From: an uncultured Bacilli bacterium
GTDB lineage: Bacteria; Bacillota_I; Bacilli_A; RF39; UBA660
Direction of reading: 5' to 3'
NCBI GenBank assembly: GCA_947625315.1
Contig: CANQOE010000008.1
Span: forward strand, 1-15,940
DNA length: 15,940 nt
Under the pieces are notes generated by a model that did not search any database, was not told the DNA's origin, and saw nothing but the letters and a program-made list of their open reading frames with translations. This document shows positions 8,710-15,851 of this stretch, piece after piece. Position numbers and translations under genes: made by a program. Each line of letters starts with the position of its first letter. Within the stretch, counting starts at the first letter, position 1.

Positions 8710-9766
8710 CTTTTTTCCTCTTATCTTTAGATTTCAATTCAAATAAAATATTTGTTTTAAGAAGTAAGAACAAAAAGAAAACCATAACTACCATATATAA
8801 TATAATTGCTACTTTATTATCTCCTAAAACATAAAGAATTGATATTGCCGAAAATAATATATTGATAAAATAAATTATTAACACCGTTTTAGTAGGTGAA
8901 CTAGTCATTTTAAGTAATTGATGATGTAAATGTTCTTTATCTGGTTTACCAATAGATTCATTTTTTAAAACTCTTCTTAAAATAGCTAATAAAGTATCAA
9001 AAATAGGAACAAATAAAATTATTATTGGAATAATTATAGAAGTAATCGTCGCTACTTTATAACCTAAAAGGGCTATAACAGCAATCATAAATCCTAAAAA
9101 CATACTTCCCGTATCTCCCATAAATATTTTAGCCGGCGGAAAATTATGAAATAAAAATCCTAAAGTACTACCCAACATTATTAAAGCTAAAACAACATCT
9201 AAACCACCAAAACGATTTAAAACAAAACCTAAAATTGCTATCGTTAAAAAATATATTGAACTAACACCTGAAGCTAACCCATCAAGCCCATCAATCAAGT
9301 TTATCGCATTTATTATGGCAACAATAAAAACTACGGATAAAAACATACTTATAGCTTTAGGAAAAACAATATTTAAACCTAAAATAGTTATATTAGAAAA
9401 ATATAATTGTCCATATAAAACTACAATTAAACTAGCAATTATCTGACATAAAAACTTAACGCGAGCTCGCATTGGACTAATATCATCAACAATACCAGTT
9501 AAAATAATAATAAAACCCCCAATTAAAACACTTAACATTTGGGTTGATACTGTTCCATATAAAATATATCCAAGTAAGAAAGCTAAAAAGATTGCTAACC
9601 CCCCTAATCTAGGAATAGGAACTTTATGAACTTTTCTTTCATTAGGAATATCCATAGCATTTATTTTAATAGCAATTTTTTTAACTATATAAACCAATAG
9701 AAAACTAGCAACAAATGTTACCAATACTATATTATATATGTTAAAACCATTTACTTCTAAGTTCAT
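8702..9766 (-). CDS. tagO: TagO/WecA-type undecaprenyl-phosphate GlcNAc-1-phosphate transferase
   Basis: This 354-aa polytopic enzyme is of the MraY/WecA/TagO superfamily. It should move a sugar-1-phosphate, normally GlcNAc-1-P, from UDP-sugar to undecaprenyl phosphate on the cytoplasmic face, the first committed step for this polymer. Visible motifs are PNERKVHKVPIPRLGG (41-56), the Asp pair DD at 94-95, NLIDGLDGL (156-164), GDTGSMFLGF (217-226), PIFDTLLAILRR (254-265) and the HLHH box (279-282). The set marks the WecA/TagO branch rather than MraY. About 10-11 helices are expected. It is the first gene of the operon, with ribosome site AAGGTGG 7 nt before the ATG and a promoter just upstream. 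The same enzyme could also serve wall teichoic acid if the genome has no other copy. Confidence 0.94.
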   Translation of the reverse strand: MNLEVNGFNIYNIVLVTFVASFLLVYIVKKIAIKINAMDIPNERKVHKVPIPRLGGLAIFLAFLLGYILYGTVSTQMLSVLIGGFIIILTGIVDDISPMRARVKFLCQIIASLIVVLYGQLYFSNITILGLNIVFPKAISMFLSVVFIVAIINAINLIDGLDGLASGVSSIYFLTIAILGFVLNRFGGLDVVLALIMLGSTLGFLFHNFPPAKIFMGDTGSMFLGFMIAVIALLGYKVATITSIIIPIIILFVPIFDTLLAILRRVLKNESIGKPDKEHLHHQLLKMTSSPTKTVLIIYFINILFSAISILYVLGDNKVAIILYMVVMVFFLFLLLKTNILFELKSKDKRKKDE

Positions 9767-9786
9767 TATTAAACCACCTTAAATAT

Positions 9787-9815
9787 ATTTTACTAAAAAT
9801 ATTCTTAAAAGTCCA
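9787..9815 (-). promoter_or_regulatory. Probable promoter of the polysaccharide operon
   Basis: Read on the minus strand, a -35-like TGGACT (9810-9815, 4 of 6 matches to consensus) is followed by exactly 17 nt and a -10 TAAAAT (9787-9792). Transcription would begin near 9780 and the tagO-like ATG is at 9766, leaving a short leader with AAGGTGG. It sits directly downstream of a terminator, as expected for a new unit. Confidence 0.55.
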
Positions 9816-9865
9816 TTCTTTTACTTATCTTTATTTATAGTTTTTCCCAAAAATAATTATCTAAA

Positions 9866-9894
9866 CAAAAAAAGTATCCTCTTTTTGAATACTT
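9866..9894 (-). terminator. Intrinsic terminator after the cysS / YugP-like unit
   Basis: On the minus strand the stem AAGTATTC (9887-9894) pairs with GGATACTT (9872-9879) over 8 bp with one G-U pair. The loop is 7 nt and a run of T follows (complement of 9867-9873). It starts 1 nt after the stop codon of the 211-aa gene. Confidence 0.88.
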
Positions 9895-9895
9895 A

Positions 9896-10531
9896 TTATC
9901 TAAAATAATTTATAAATCCATAAGGAATTCTAGCTATTCCTAATATTAACCCAAATGCTGATAAAGTATTGACATCTGCAATATCAGTCTTAATTAATTT
10001 ATTAACTCCTATTTGTTTTAATAGTTTATCATGTTCTTCACTAGTTTTTCCAAATAAATTTAACATAAACAATTCTAATAAGACTGCCAAAATAAATAAA
10101 ATCATTCCAAAATACATAATATTAGCATTTATTAGAAAAGAACAAACAACAAACATTGCATAAGAAACTAAAACTAAAAAACTCGATAATTTATGACCCT
10201 TAACTACTTTTATTTTTTGCGGGTCAGTTTCTAAAGCTACCCCTAAAGCTATAACAGAAGCATATATATTTGTGCCATCAAATACTTCCCGCGATAATTT
10301 AATAGTATTTCTGTTCCAATTATAATGGTCTAAATAATTTCCTTTTTTCTTTATAATATAAGGTTCTTCATTTGTAAGTTTATTAGAAACTTTTTTAGCA
10401 ATTTCAAAACCAGTTAACTTAGTTAAATTTTCTTCATCTTTAAAAAGATGATGAGCATAAAGCATTATAACATTCATAAACAAAACAAATAAAACGGCAA
10501 TAACAAAAACAATTTCAATTACAATCCCCAT
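9896..10531 (-). CDS. YugP-like membrane metallopeptidase homologue lacking the HExxH site
   Basis: This 211-aa protein has an N-terminal helix (about 3-25), two or three helices between 115 and 157, and a C-terminal hydrophobic segment (about 188-208). The soluble part reads LTGFEIAKK (39-47), then NYLDHY (65-70) and TIKLSREVF (76-84). This is the order seen in the YugP/DUF-type neutral zinc metallopeptidase family (LTG.E.A..., L.DHYDP..., v.RLS..v). In that family the next segment is a helix with AHEvGHA. Here the matching stretch is ALGVALETDPQ (95-105), with no His-Glu-x-x-His. The downstream E-F-[DN]-A-S ligand segment also seems lost (LNLFGKTSEEH). The protein therefore probably cannot bind zinc as a protease. 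Its ATG shares one base with the cysS stop (TAATG) and has GAGGTG upstream, so translation is coupled. The family assignment rests on motifs recalled from memory; its role is unknown. Confidence 0.75.
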   Translation of the reverse strand: MGIVIEIVFVIAVLFVLFMNVIMLYAHHLFKDEENLTKLTGFEIAKKVSNKLTNEEPYIIKKKGNYLDHYNWNRNTIKLSREVFDGTNIYASVIALGVALETDPQKIKVVKGHKLSSFLVLVSYAMFVVCSFLINANIMYFGMILFILAVLLELFMLNLFGKTSEEHDKLLKQIGVNKLIKTDIADVNTLSAFGLILGIARIPYGFINYFR

Positions 10532-11919
10532 TATAGCACCTCATATGTTGTTCCATCGCGGGTATCATTTAATTTAATCCCTTTAGCTAATAATTCATCT
10601 CTTATTTTATCAGCTAAACCATAATCTTTATTTAATTTAGCTTCATTTCTTTTGGCAATCATTTCTTTTATGTATTCTTCATCAACATCTTTTTCGATTA
10701 TCTTTTTAGTTAAATCTAAACTTAAAACTTTATCAAATTCTCTTATAATTTCTTTTTGGGTAGTTTCATTAACATCTAATTTTAAAACATCATAAACAAG
10801 GGTTAAAGCATTCGCCGTATTTAAATCATCACCAATAATTTCTTTAAATTTAGCTATATATTCTTCTTTTAAACTATTATTTATTTCTTCATCTTCTCTT
10901 AAACTACTTACTTTTTTTCGTAATTTTTTATAGGTATTACTAGCTAATTCTAAAGCCTCAAAACTGAAAGTTAATTGACTACGATAATGGCTTTGTAAAA
11001 CCATAAACCGATATGCTAAAGGATCAATATTTTTTTCTTCTAAAGTACTAATTGTTAAAGTATGACCTTTAGATTTACTCATTTTTCCATCGGCACTATT
11101 TAAATGTTCTCCGTGAACCCAATATTTACACCAATCATGACCTATATAAGCTTCACTTTGGGCAATTTCATTAGTGTGATGGGGAAAAATATTATCAACA
11201 CCTCCACAGTGAATATCTAAGTACTCTCCTAAATATTTTAAAGAAATACCCGAACATTCAATATGCCATCCTGGATAACCAACGCCAAAAGGACTATCCC
11301 ATTTTAAATCTTGATTATCAAATTTTGATTTTGTAAACCATAAAACAAAGTCTGTTTTATTACGTTTATTAACATCTTCTTCCACCGTATCTCTAACTCC
11401 ACTTATTAAATCTTCGGCTTTCATATTAGTAAGTTTATAATAATCTTTTAATTTAGAAGTATCAAAATAGATATTACCATTAGCTTGATAAGCATAACCA
11501 GTATCCAGTAATTTACTAATAATTTTAATATATTCTTCAATATTATCAGTCGCGGGACTTACTACATCCGGTCTTTTAATATTTAATTTTTTTGTATCTC
11601 TAAAAAAGGCTTCCGTATAAAATTTTGCAATATCTAAAACCGACTTATGAGCTTCTTTAGCACTCTTAACCATTTTATCTTCGCCTGTATCAGCATCACT
11701 ACTTAAATGACCAACATCGGTAATATTCATAACTCTTTTGACATTATAACCTAAAAATCTTAAAGTTTTTTCTAATATATCTTCCATTATATAAGTTCTT
11801 AAATTTCCAATATGCGCATAACTATAAACAGTTGGCCCACAAGTATACATCTTAACTTCCTTACTATTCCAAGGAATAAATTCCTCAACTTGTTTACTTA
11901 AAGTATTATATATTTTCAT
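10531..11919 (-). CDS. cysS: Cysteinyl-tRNA synthetase
   Basis: This class I synthetase charges tRNA-Cys with cysteine in the cytoplasm. Counting from the chosen start, it has 462 residues, the normal family length. The zinc ligands are C27 (in YTCGPTVY), C222 (ECSG), H247 (PHHTNE) and E251. The HIGH signature is HIGN at 36-39, and KMSKS is at 279-283. The C-terminus ends RDGTTYEV, as in other CysRS. I chose the ATG at 11917-11919 (MKIYNTL) over the upstream in-frame ATG at 11934, which would add MGDED. The family begins near M-x-IYNTL, and GGTGAT, complementary to the 16S tail, lies between the two ATGs. It is the first gene of a two-gene unit with the YugP-like protein. No T-box leader is visible. 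Confidence 0.97.
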   Translation of the reverse strand: MKIYNTLSKQVEEFIPWNSKEVKMYTCGPTVYSYAHIGNLRTYIMEDILEKTLRFLGYNVKRVMNITDVGHLSSDADTGEDKMVKSAKEAHKSVLDIAKFYTEAFFRDTKKLNIKRPDVVSPATDNIEEYIKIISKLLDTGYAYQANGNIYFDTSKLKDYYKLTNMKAEDLISGVRDTVEEDVNKRNKTDFVLWFTKSKFDNQDLKWDSPFGVGYPGWHIECSGISLKYLGEYLDIHCGGVDNIFPHHTNEIAQSEAYIGHDWCKYWVHGEHLNSADGKMSKSKGHTLTISTLEEKNIDPLAYRFMVLQSHYRSQLTFSFEALELASNTYKKLRKKVSSLREDEEINNSLKEEYIAKFKEIIGDDLNTANALTLVYDVLKLDVNETTQKEIIREFDKVLSLDLTKKIIEKDVDEEYIKEMIAKRNEAKLNKDYGLADKIRDELLAKGIKLNDTRDGTTYEVL

Positions 11920-11944
11920 ATCTTCATCACCCATATCTAGATAT

Positions 11945-11955
11945 ATTATATTATA
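11945..11955 (-). promoter_or_regulatory. Probable promoter of cysS (two overlapping -10 boxes)
   Basis: On the minus strand TATAATATAAT gives two overlapping perfect -10 hexamers (11950-11955 and 11945-11950). No good -35 is seen 16-18 nt upstream. Starts near 11938-11943 would leave a leader of about 20 nt before the cysS ATG. A 12-bp palindrome (11933-11944) covers the likely start point. Confidence 0.5.
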
Positions 11956-12004
11956 AAATAAGCTTAAATGAAAGAAAAACTTATTAAAATAGTTAAATTT
12001 TTTT

Positions 12005-13510
12005 TTAAAGAATTGTCTTATCTATTTCTCTTTCTATTTTATTTTCGTTTATAACTAAAGAAGTTGTAGTTAATAGTAAGGTCGCAATTGCATTAGCATT
12101 AATTAAAGAATTAATAACCACTAAATAAGAATCTATAACAGTTGTATCTTTTATATCTTCAAATCTTTCTTGAGCAACATTATATAATTTTTGAAAATTA
12201 CTTTCTTTGATTCGTTCTAATATGGCTTCATCTCCTCCAGCATTATAAAGGATTTTTTTAATAGGCATAGCTAAAGCTTTTTTAAATATTTTTTGCGCAT
12301 TATTTTGAGGTTTAAGCTCTTCACTTATTTGATAATAAGCTATTCCACATCCCGGCAAAACATATTCGGCATTTTTTATCGCATTTATGGCATCTTCATA
12401 ACGCATCTTTTTTTCACGCCGTTCTAAAGTAGTTAAACCACCCACCAAAATCTCCGCCAAACCTTTAGTCAACATGGCTATATTTTGTTCTTTATCTTTT
12501 TCTTGTTTTAATTTTTCTATTCTATCCTTTATATAATCATTACTTTCAAAGCTTAAAATAGTTTTATCTTGATTTATAATTATATTATTAAGACTACCTA
12601 AACTATCTAAAGTAATATTTTCACATTTATTAACTATGGATTTACCTACAATTGAAGCAATATCTTTTTCTATATCAATTAATTCTTCGCCATAACCTGG
12701 CCATTTTAATAACCAAATATTTAAACCATCATCTAAATAATAATTTAAAATTTCTTTAATAAATTCTTCACTATAATCTTTAGCAATTATAACTAATCCG
12801 GGATTATTTATCGCCACATAATTAAAAACATCATTTATATCATTTATTCCATCAATAAAATCATTGACAAGCAATACTTTAGGATTAGAAATATTTATTT
12901 CTTTTGTATCTTTAAAAAAGAAAGAAGAAGCTAGTATTGTATCGATATAATAGCCTTTTAAATAATTAACTTCATCCCCTCTTTTATTTCCTTCTTTTAA
13001 AATAATATTATTGCCTACTTTGGCTTTAACTTCTCTTAAAATATCCCCAATAGCTTCATCATTTCCCGAAATACTGGCAATACTTTTAATATCTTCTGCC
13101 AAGGCTTTTCTTTTTTTATTATCTAATTCTTGAACGATATCTTTAACAACAATGTCCATTTCTTTTTTTAAGATAATCGGATTAATGCCTTCTTTAACAT
13201 ATTTTAAACCTTCTAAATATAAAGTTTTTAATAAAACCAAAGTTGTAGTTGTTCCATCCCCCACAAGTTCATTAGTTTTTATCGCGGCTTCTTTAGCTAA
13301 AGTTAAAATTGTATCAATTGCAATATCTTCACTAGCAATATTTAAAGCAATTGTAACGCCATCATTGGTAATATAGGGACTAACTTCTGTTTCATTAATT
13401 ATGACATTACTTCCTTTAGGACCTAAAGTAGTCCCCACTGTATCCCCTAACAAGGTAATAGCTTTAATCATACAATCTTCTAATTCTTTTCCTCTAATAA
13501 CTTTTTTCAT
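12005..13510 (-). CDS. groEL: Divergent GroEL-type chaperonin (Hsp60)
   Basis: This ATP-driven protein-folding chaperonin has 501 residues from the chosen start, against about 540 in typical GroEL. The ATP site is kept: TTLGPKG (27-33), TNDG with D50, GDGTTT with D85, and D373 in RYEDA, matching E. coli D52, D87 and D398; D460 matches D495. The glycine motif is PGCG (386-389) instead of AGGG. The apical domain is very divergent but retains the order of elements, including KWPGYGEELIDIEKDIA for the usual KAPGFGDRR segment. The C-terminal GGM tail is missing. The ATG at 13508-13510 follows GGGAGG and overlaps the upstream stop by 4 nt; a longer reading of 11 more residues is poorly supported. 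It is the last gene of the radical SAM/DUF4130 operon. No groES and no CIRCE site is nearby. It could be the cell's only GroEL or a specialised second copy. Confidence 0.93.
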   Translation of the reverse strand: MKKVIRGKELEDCMIKAITLLGDTVGTTLGPKGSNVIINETEVSPYITNDGVTIALNIASEDIAIDTILTLAKEAAIKTNELVGDGTTTTLVLLKTLYLEGLKYVKEGINPIILKKEMDIVVKDIVQELDNKKRKALAEDIKSIASISGNDEAIGDILREVKAKVGNNIILKEGNKRGDEVNYLKGYYIDTILASSFFFKDTKEINISNPKVLLVNDFIDGINDINDVFNYVAINNPGLVIIAKDYSEEFIKEILNYYLDDGLNIWLLKWPGYGEELIDIEKDIASIVGKSIVNKCENITLDSLGSLNNIIINQDKTILSFESNDYIKDRIEKLKQEKDKEQNIAMLTKGLAEILVGGLTTLERREKKMRYEDAINAIKNAEYVLPGCGIAYYQISEELKPQNNAQKIFKKALAMPIKKILYNAGGDEAILERIKESNFQKLYNVAQERFEDIKDTTVIDSYLVVINSLINANAIATLLLTTTSLVINENKIEREIDKTIL

Positions 13511-14247
13511 TTTTCCTCCCGCACTTCTATAATATTTTCCCAATATTTTTTGGGCATAAAATTTCTTTGAACCGTTTTATTTTCTCTTTCTTTAATTGCA
13601 ATTGTTTTAAAGAAAGTTAACCATAAATCTTCATATTTATCTTTACTTAATTTATTATCTTCCATTTTTAATAAATTATCATCTATTATATAATAGTCTT
13701 TTTTATCATAAATGGCCATTATGTGTCGTGCCTCATCATGAATAATCCAATATTCTTCTTTAAGTCTTCTTTTAAAATGATTAGCTAGTATTTCTAAACA
13801 GTTATTCGTGGCTTTAATTTTAGCATATAATACTTTATTATTTAATTCTTTAAAACGCACAAAACCTTTTAATTTATGAGCTTCACTTCCCACATACTTT
13901 TCTAATTTTAAAGCTTCTCTTACACACTTTAAATCTCTTCTTAAAGTTATCGTATCTGGATATTTTAAAGCATTAAGATAAAAATAATACATGATTAATT
14001 CTTTATTATTATCATTACTTAAATAAACATAATATAATATTTTTAAAACATTAACCCCTAATTTATTTTTAATTTCTTCTAAAATATTTTTATTTAAACT
14101 TAATCTTAAATCTACAACTTCTTCTAATAAACTAGCTTCATAATTTTCTTCTTTAATATTAAAAGGTTTAATTTTATTAGCGATTAAATATTTTAATAAT
14201 GTGAGTAAATTTAAGAAACCTTCTTGATAAACATATACTCTATCCAA
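13507..14247 (-). CDS. Radical SAM-linked 'probable DNA metabolism' protein, DUF4130 type
   Basis: This 246-aa soluble protein has no catalytic motif that I recognise. It matches the family that almost always sits beside the radical SAM protein of the preceding gene (TIGR03915/DUF4130). Family traits visible here are an N-terminal VYVYQEGFLNLL, RDLKCVREA, then YWIIHDEARHIMAIYD (166-181) with DYYIID, and the C-terminal LWLTFFKTIAIKERENKTVQRN leading to MPKKYWENIIE. In some bacteria this family is fused to a uracil-DNA-glycosylase-like domain, which is the basis for a DNA-related role. No such domain is present here. The start is a TTG at 14245-14247, because no ATG or GTG exists in frame before an upstream stop. 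It overlaps the radical SAM gene by 8 nt and has only a weak ribosome site, so coupled translation is likely. Its stop overlaps the groEL start. Confidence 0.85.
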   Translation of the reverse strand: MDRVYVYQEGFLNLLTLLKYLIANKIKPFNIKEENYEASLLEEVVDLRLSLNKNILEEIKNKLGVNVLKILYYVYLSNDNNKELIMYYFYLNALKYPDTITLRRDLKCVREALKLEKYVGSEAHKLKGFVRFKELNNKVLYAKIKATNNCLEILANHFKRRLKEEYWIIHDEARHIMAIYDKKDYYIIDDNLLKMEDNKLSKDKYEDLWLTFFKTIAIKERENKTVQRNFMPKKYWENIIEVREEK

Positions 14248-15454
14248 ACAAACTCAACTGCTTTCCTATATTTTCTTCTATAATAGGTTTATTATCTAAC
14301 ACTAAATTAGCTTCAATAAATTCTTTTTTTAACATATCTTTATTAATTAAAAATTTATTATCACAGGTAATAAAATATTTAGCCCTTTTCATAACTACTC
14401 CCATTCTTTTTAAATCATCAAAATTTAGTTTAAAAACTTTTCGACTTTGAATAATTCTTTTAGCGCTCGTAACGCCAATTCCTGGCACTTTTAAAAGTTC
14501 ATAATAATTAACTTTATTTATTTCTTTTGGATATTCTTCCAAATGTCTTAAAGCATAATCAGCTTTAGGGTCAATTAACAAATTAAAGTTGGGTTTAGCT
14601 TCATCTAATATATCGCTAACTTTTAAATTGTAATAACGCAATAACCAATCAGCTTGATATAACCTATTTTCTCTTTTTAAAGGGGGTTTAACTAAACTAG
14701 GTAATAACCTATCTTTATTAACCGGAATATAAGCTGAATAAAAAACTCTTTTTAAATGATAATTTTGATATAAAGAAAAACTTTTTTCCATAATATTTAA
14801 ATCTGTTTCATTAGTTCCCCCAATAATCATTTGGGTACTTTGACCAGCAGGTACAAAATTTCTATTGCGTTTTTCTTTAACATACTGCATAATTTGAGTT
14901 ACGTTATCTTCTTTTTTATTTGGAGCGAGTAATTTCAAACCTTCCTTAGTTGGTAATTCAATGTTAGCACTCATCCGATCAACTAAACTTCCTAACTTTT
15001 TAACTAAATCTTCTTTAGCACCAGGAATAGCTTTGGCATGAATATAACCATTAAAATGGTATTTAAAGCGCAGTAAACTAATTGTTTCAATTAATAATTT
15101 CATTGTATAATCGGCATCTTTAATAATACCCGAACTTAAAAACAAACCTTCAATATAATTTCGACGATAAAAATTAAGAGTTATTTCACATACTTCTTCA
15201 GGCGTAAATGTAGCTCTTTGAATATTATTACTTCTTCTATTTAAACAATATTTACAATTAAAAATACAACAGTTGCTCATTAATATTTTTAAAAGAGAAA
15301 TACATCTTCCATCACTACTAAAAGAATGGCATATTCCACTTATGGATGTATTACCCATGCCATATTTATTTTGACGATTACTTCCCGAAGAAGAACAAGA
15401 AGCATCATATTTGGCACTATCGGCTAGAATTCGTAATTTATCTTTTAGTTCCAT
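14240..15454 (-). CDS. Radical SAM protein, putative DNA modification/repair type, with C-terminal helix-hairpin-helix
   Basis: This 404-aa enzyme is expected to bind a 4Fe-4S cluster through C63-x3-C67-x2-C70 (CIFNCKYC) and to cleave S-adenosylmethionine into a radical. The leader segment AKYDASCSSSGSNR, then GICHSFSSDGRCISLLKIL, is diagnostic of the TIGR03916 family. So are RNYIEGLFLSSGI, FNGYIHAKAIPGA and DRMSANIELP in the barrel. Near the C-terminus VPGIGVTSAKRI (about 323-334) is a helix-hairpin-helix, which usually contacts DNA non-specifically. The reaction is unknown. The ATG at 15452-15454 (MELKDK) is preferred, because AGGTGG lies 5 nt upstream. The GTG start 9 nt earlier lies inside that ribosome site. 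It leads an operon with its usual DUF4130 partner and, unusually, groEL. Confidence 0.9.
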   Translation of the reverse strand: MELKDKLRILADSAKYDASCSSSGSNRQNKYGMGNTSISGICHSFSSDGRCISLLKILMSNCCIFNCKYCLNRRSNNIQRATFTPEEVCEITLNFYRRNYIEGLFLSSGIIKDADYTMKLLIETISLLRFKYHFNGYIHAKAIPGAKEDLVKKLGSLVDRMSANIELPTKEGLKLLAPNKKEDNVTQIMQYVKEKRNRNFVPAGQSTQMIIGGTNETDLNIMEKSFSLYQNYHLKRVFYSAYIPVNKDRLLPSLVKPPLKRENRLYQADWLLRYYNLKVSDILDEAKPNFNLLIDPKADYALRHLEEYPKEINKVNYYELLKVPGIGVTSAKRIIQSRKVFKLNFDDLKRMGVVMKRAKYFITCDNKFLINKDMLKKEFIEANLVLDNKPIIEENIGKQLSLFG

Positions 15455-15471
15455 AAATACCACCTAATATT

Positions 15472-15480
15472 ATTATAGCA
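15472..15480 (-). promoter_or_regulatory. Extended -10 promoter of the radical SAM / DUF4130 / groEL operon
   Basis: On the minus strand TGC precedes a perfect TATAAT (15472-15477), giving the TGnTATAAT extended -10 form. The -35 region 17 nt upstream is only T-rich. The -10 lies 17 nt before the chosen ATG, so the leader is very short, about 10 nt, and contains AGGTGG. No heat-shock operator such as CIRCE is present. Confidence 0.6.
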
Positions 15481-15534
15481 CATTTGTATGCTTAATAAAA
15501 CATTTATTCGACTAATTTTTTTGGAAATTTTTAG

Positions 15535-15568
15535 AAATTAAAAAACACGCAGATATTTCTACATGTTT
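15535..15568 (-). terminator. Intrinsic terminator of secG
   Basis: On the minus strand AAACATGTAG (15559-15568) pairs with CTGCGTGTTT (15543-15552) over 10 bp with two G-T wobbles. The loop is 6 nt, and a T-run continues past the stem into AATTT. It lies 10 nt after the secG stop and separates secG from the radical SAM operon. Confidence 0.88.
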
Positions 15569-15578
15569 AAGTTTAGTT

Positions 15579-15797
15579 TTATCCTATAAATAATATTAAA
15601 GAAATGATAAAGAATACAAAGCCTAATACTAAAGTAAGACGGCTTATAAATAATTCAAAGCCTCTTTCTTTCATATTTTGAAATAAGGCATCATTTCCTC
15701 CGGTAATTATTTGTCCAGCATCACTTGCTTTATTTCCTTGTAATAAAGCAATCGCAATTAACAAAACTGATACAATTAATAAAATCGTTTCTAACAT
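15579..15797 (-). CDS. secG: Preprotein translocase subunit SecG
   Basis: This 72-aa membrane protein has the usual length of SecG. It has two helices (about 2-20 and 51-71) joined by a cytoplasmic loop. The first helix ends in the family signature LLQGNKASDAGQIITGG, followed by ERGFELFISRLTLVLGFVFFI. SecG joins SecYE and helps SecA-driven export of proteins across the membrane. The start follows GAGGAGAT at 4 nt spacing. It is transcribed alone, from a promoter about 25 nt upstream to the hairpin terminator. Neither of its frequent partners (rnr, smpB) is within the window, which ends 143 nt upstream. Confidence 0.95.
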   Translation of the reverse strand: MLETILLIVSVLLIAIALLQGNKASDAGQIITGGNDALFQNMKERGFELFISRLTLVLGFVFFIISLILFIG

Positions 15798-15821
15798 ATT
15801 ATCTCCTCGCTTGTAATATAG

Positions 15822-15851
15822 ATTATATCACAAACTAATCCTAAAATACAA
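15822..15851 (-). promoter_or_regulatory. Promoter of secG
   Basis: On the minus strand TTGTAT (15846-15851) is followed by 18 nt and a perfect TATAAT (15822-15827), which is preceded by TGA to form an extended -10. The start codon lies 24 nt after the -10 box, leaving room for the GAGGAGAT ribosome site. Confidence 0.65.

Noticed and set aside
9969..10163. 64-codon open frame on the + strand
   Set aside because: It lies wholly antisense to the YugP-like gene, has no ribosome site or recognisable protein features, and is a by-product of AT-rich coding sequence on the other strand.
11657..11665. TTAGCACTC, identical to one half of the CIRCE heat-shock operator
   Set aside because: It is inside the cysS coding sequence, has no inverted partner GAGTGCTAA 9 nt away, and is not upstream of groEL.
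11920..11934. Upstream ATG giving cysS an MGDED extension, and a possible T-box leader before cysS
   Set aside because: The extension is absent from CysRS in general and would be almost leaderless from the predicted promoter. The 85-nt gap is too short for a T-box, and no T-box motif is seen.
11961..11990. AATAAG / CTTATT pair downstream of groEL as a terminator
   Set aside because: The stem is six AT-rich pairs with a 17-nt loop and partly overlaps the cysS promoter region. It is not convincing as an intrinsic terminator, so the end of the groEL transcript is left open.
13152..13376. 74-codon open frame on the + strand
   Set aside because: It lies antisense to the conserved ATP-binding part of groEL. 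Its sequence simply mirrors that gene, and no promoter or ribosome site is seen.
13511..13543. Upstream ATG giving groEL 11 extra N-terminal residues
   Set aside because: The extension overlaps the DUF4130 gene by 37 nt and is unlike GroEL N-termini. The downstream ATG has GGGAGG at the right distance and gives the usual MKK start.
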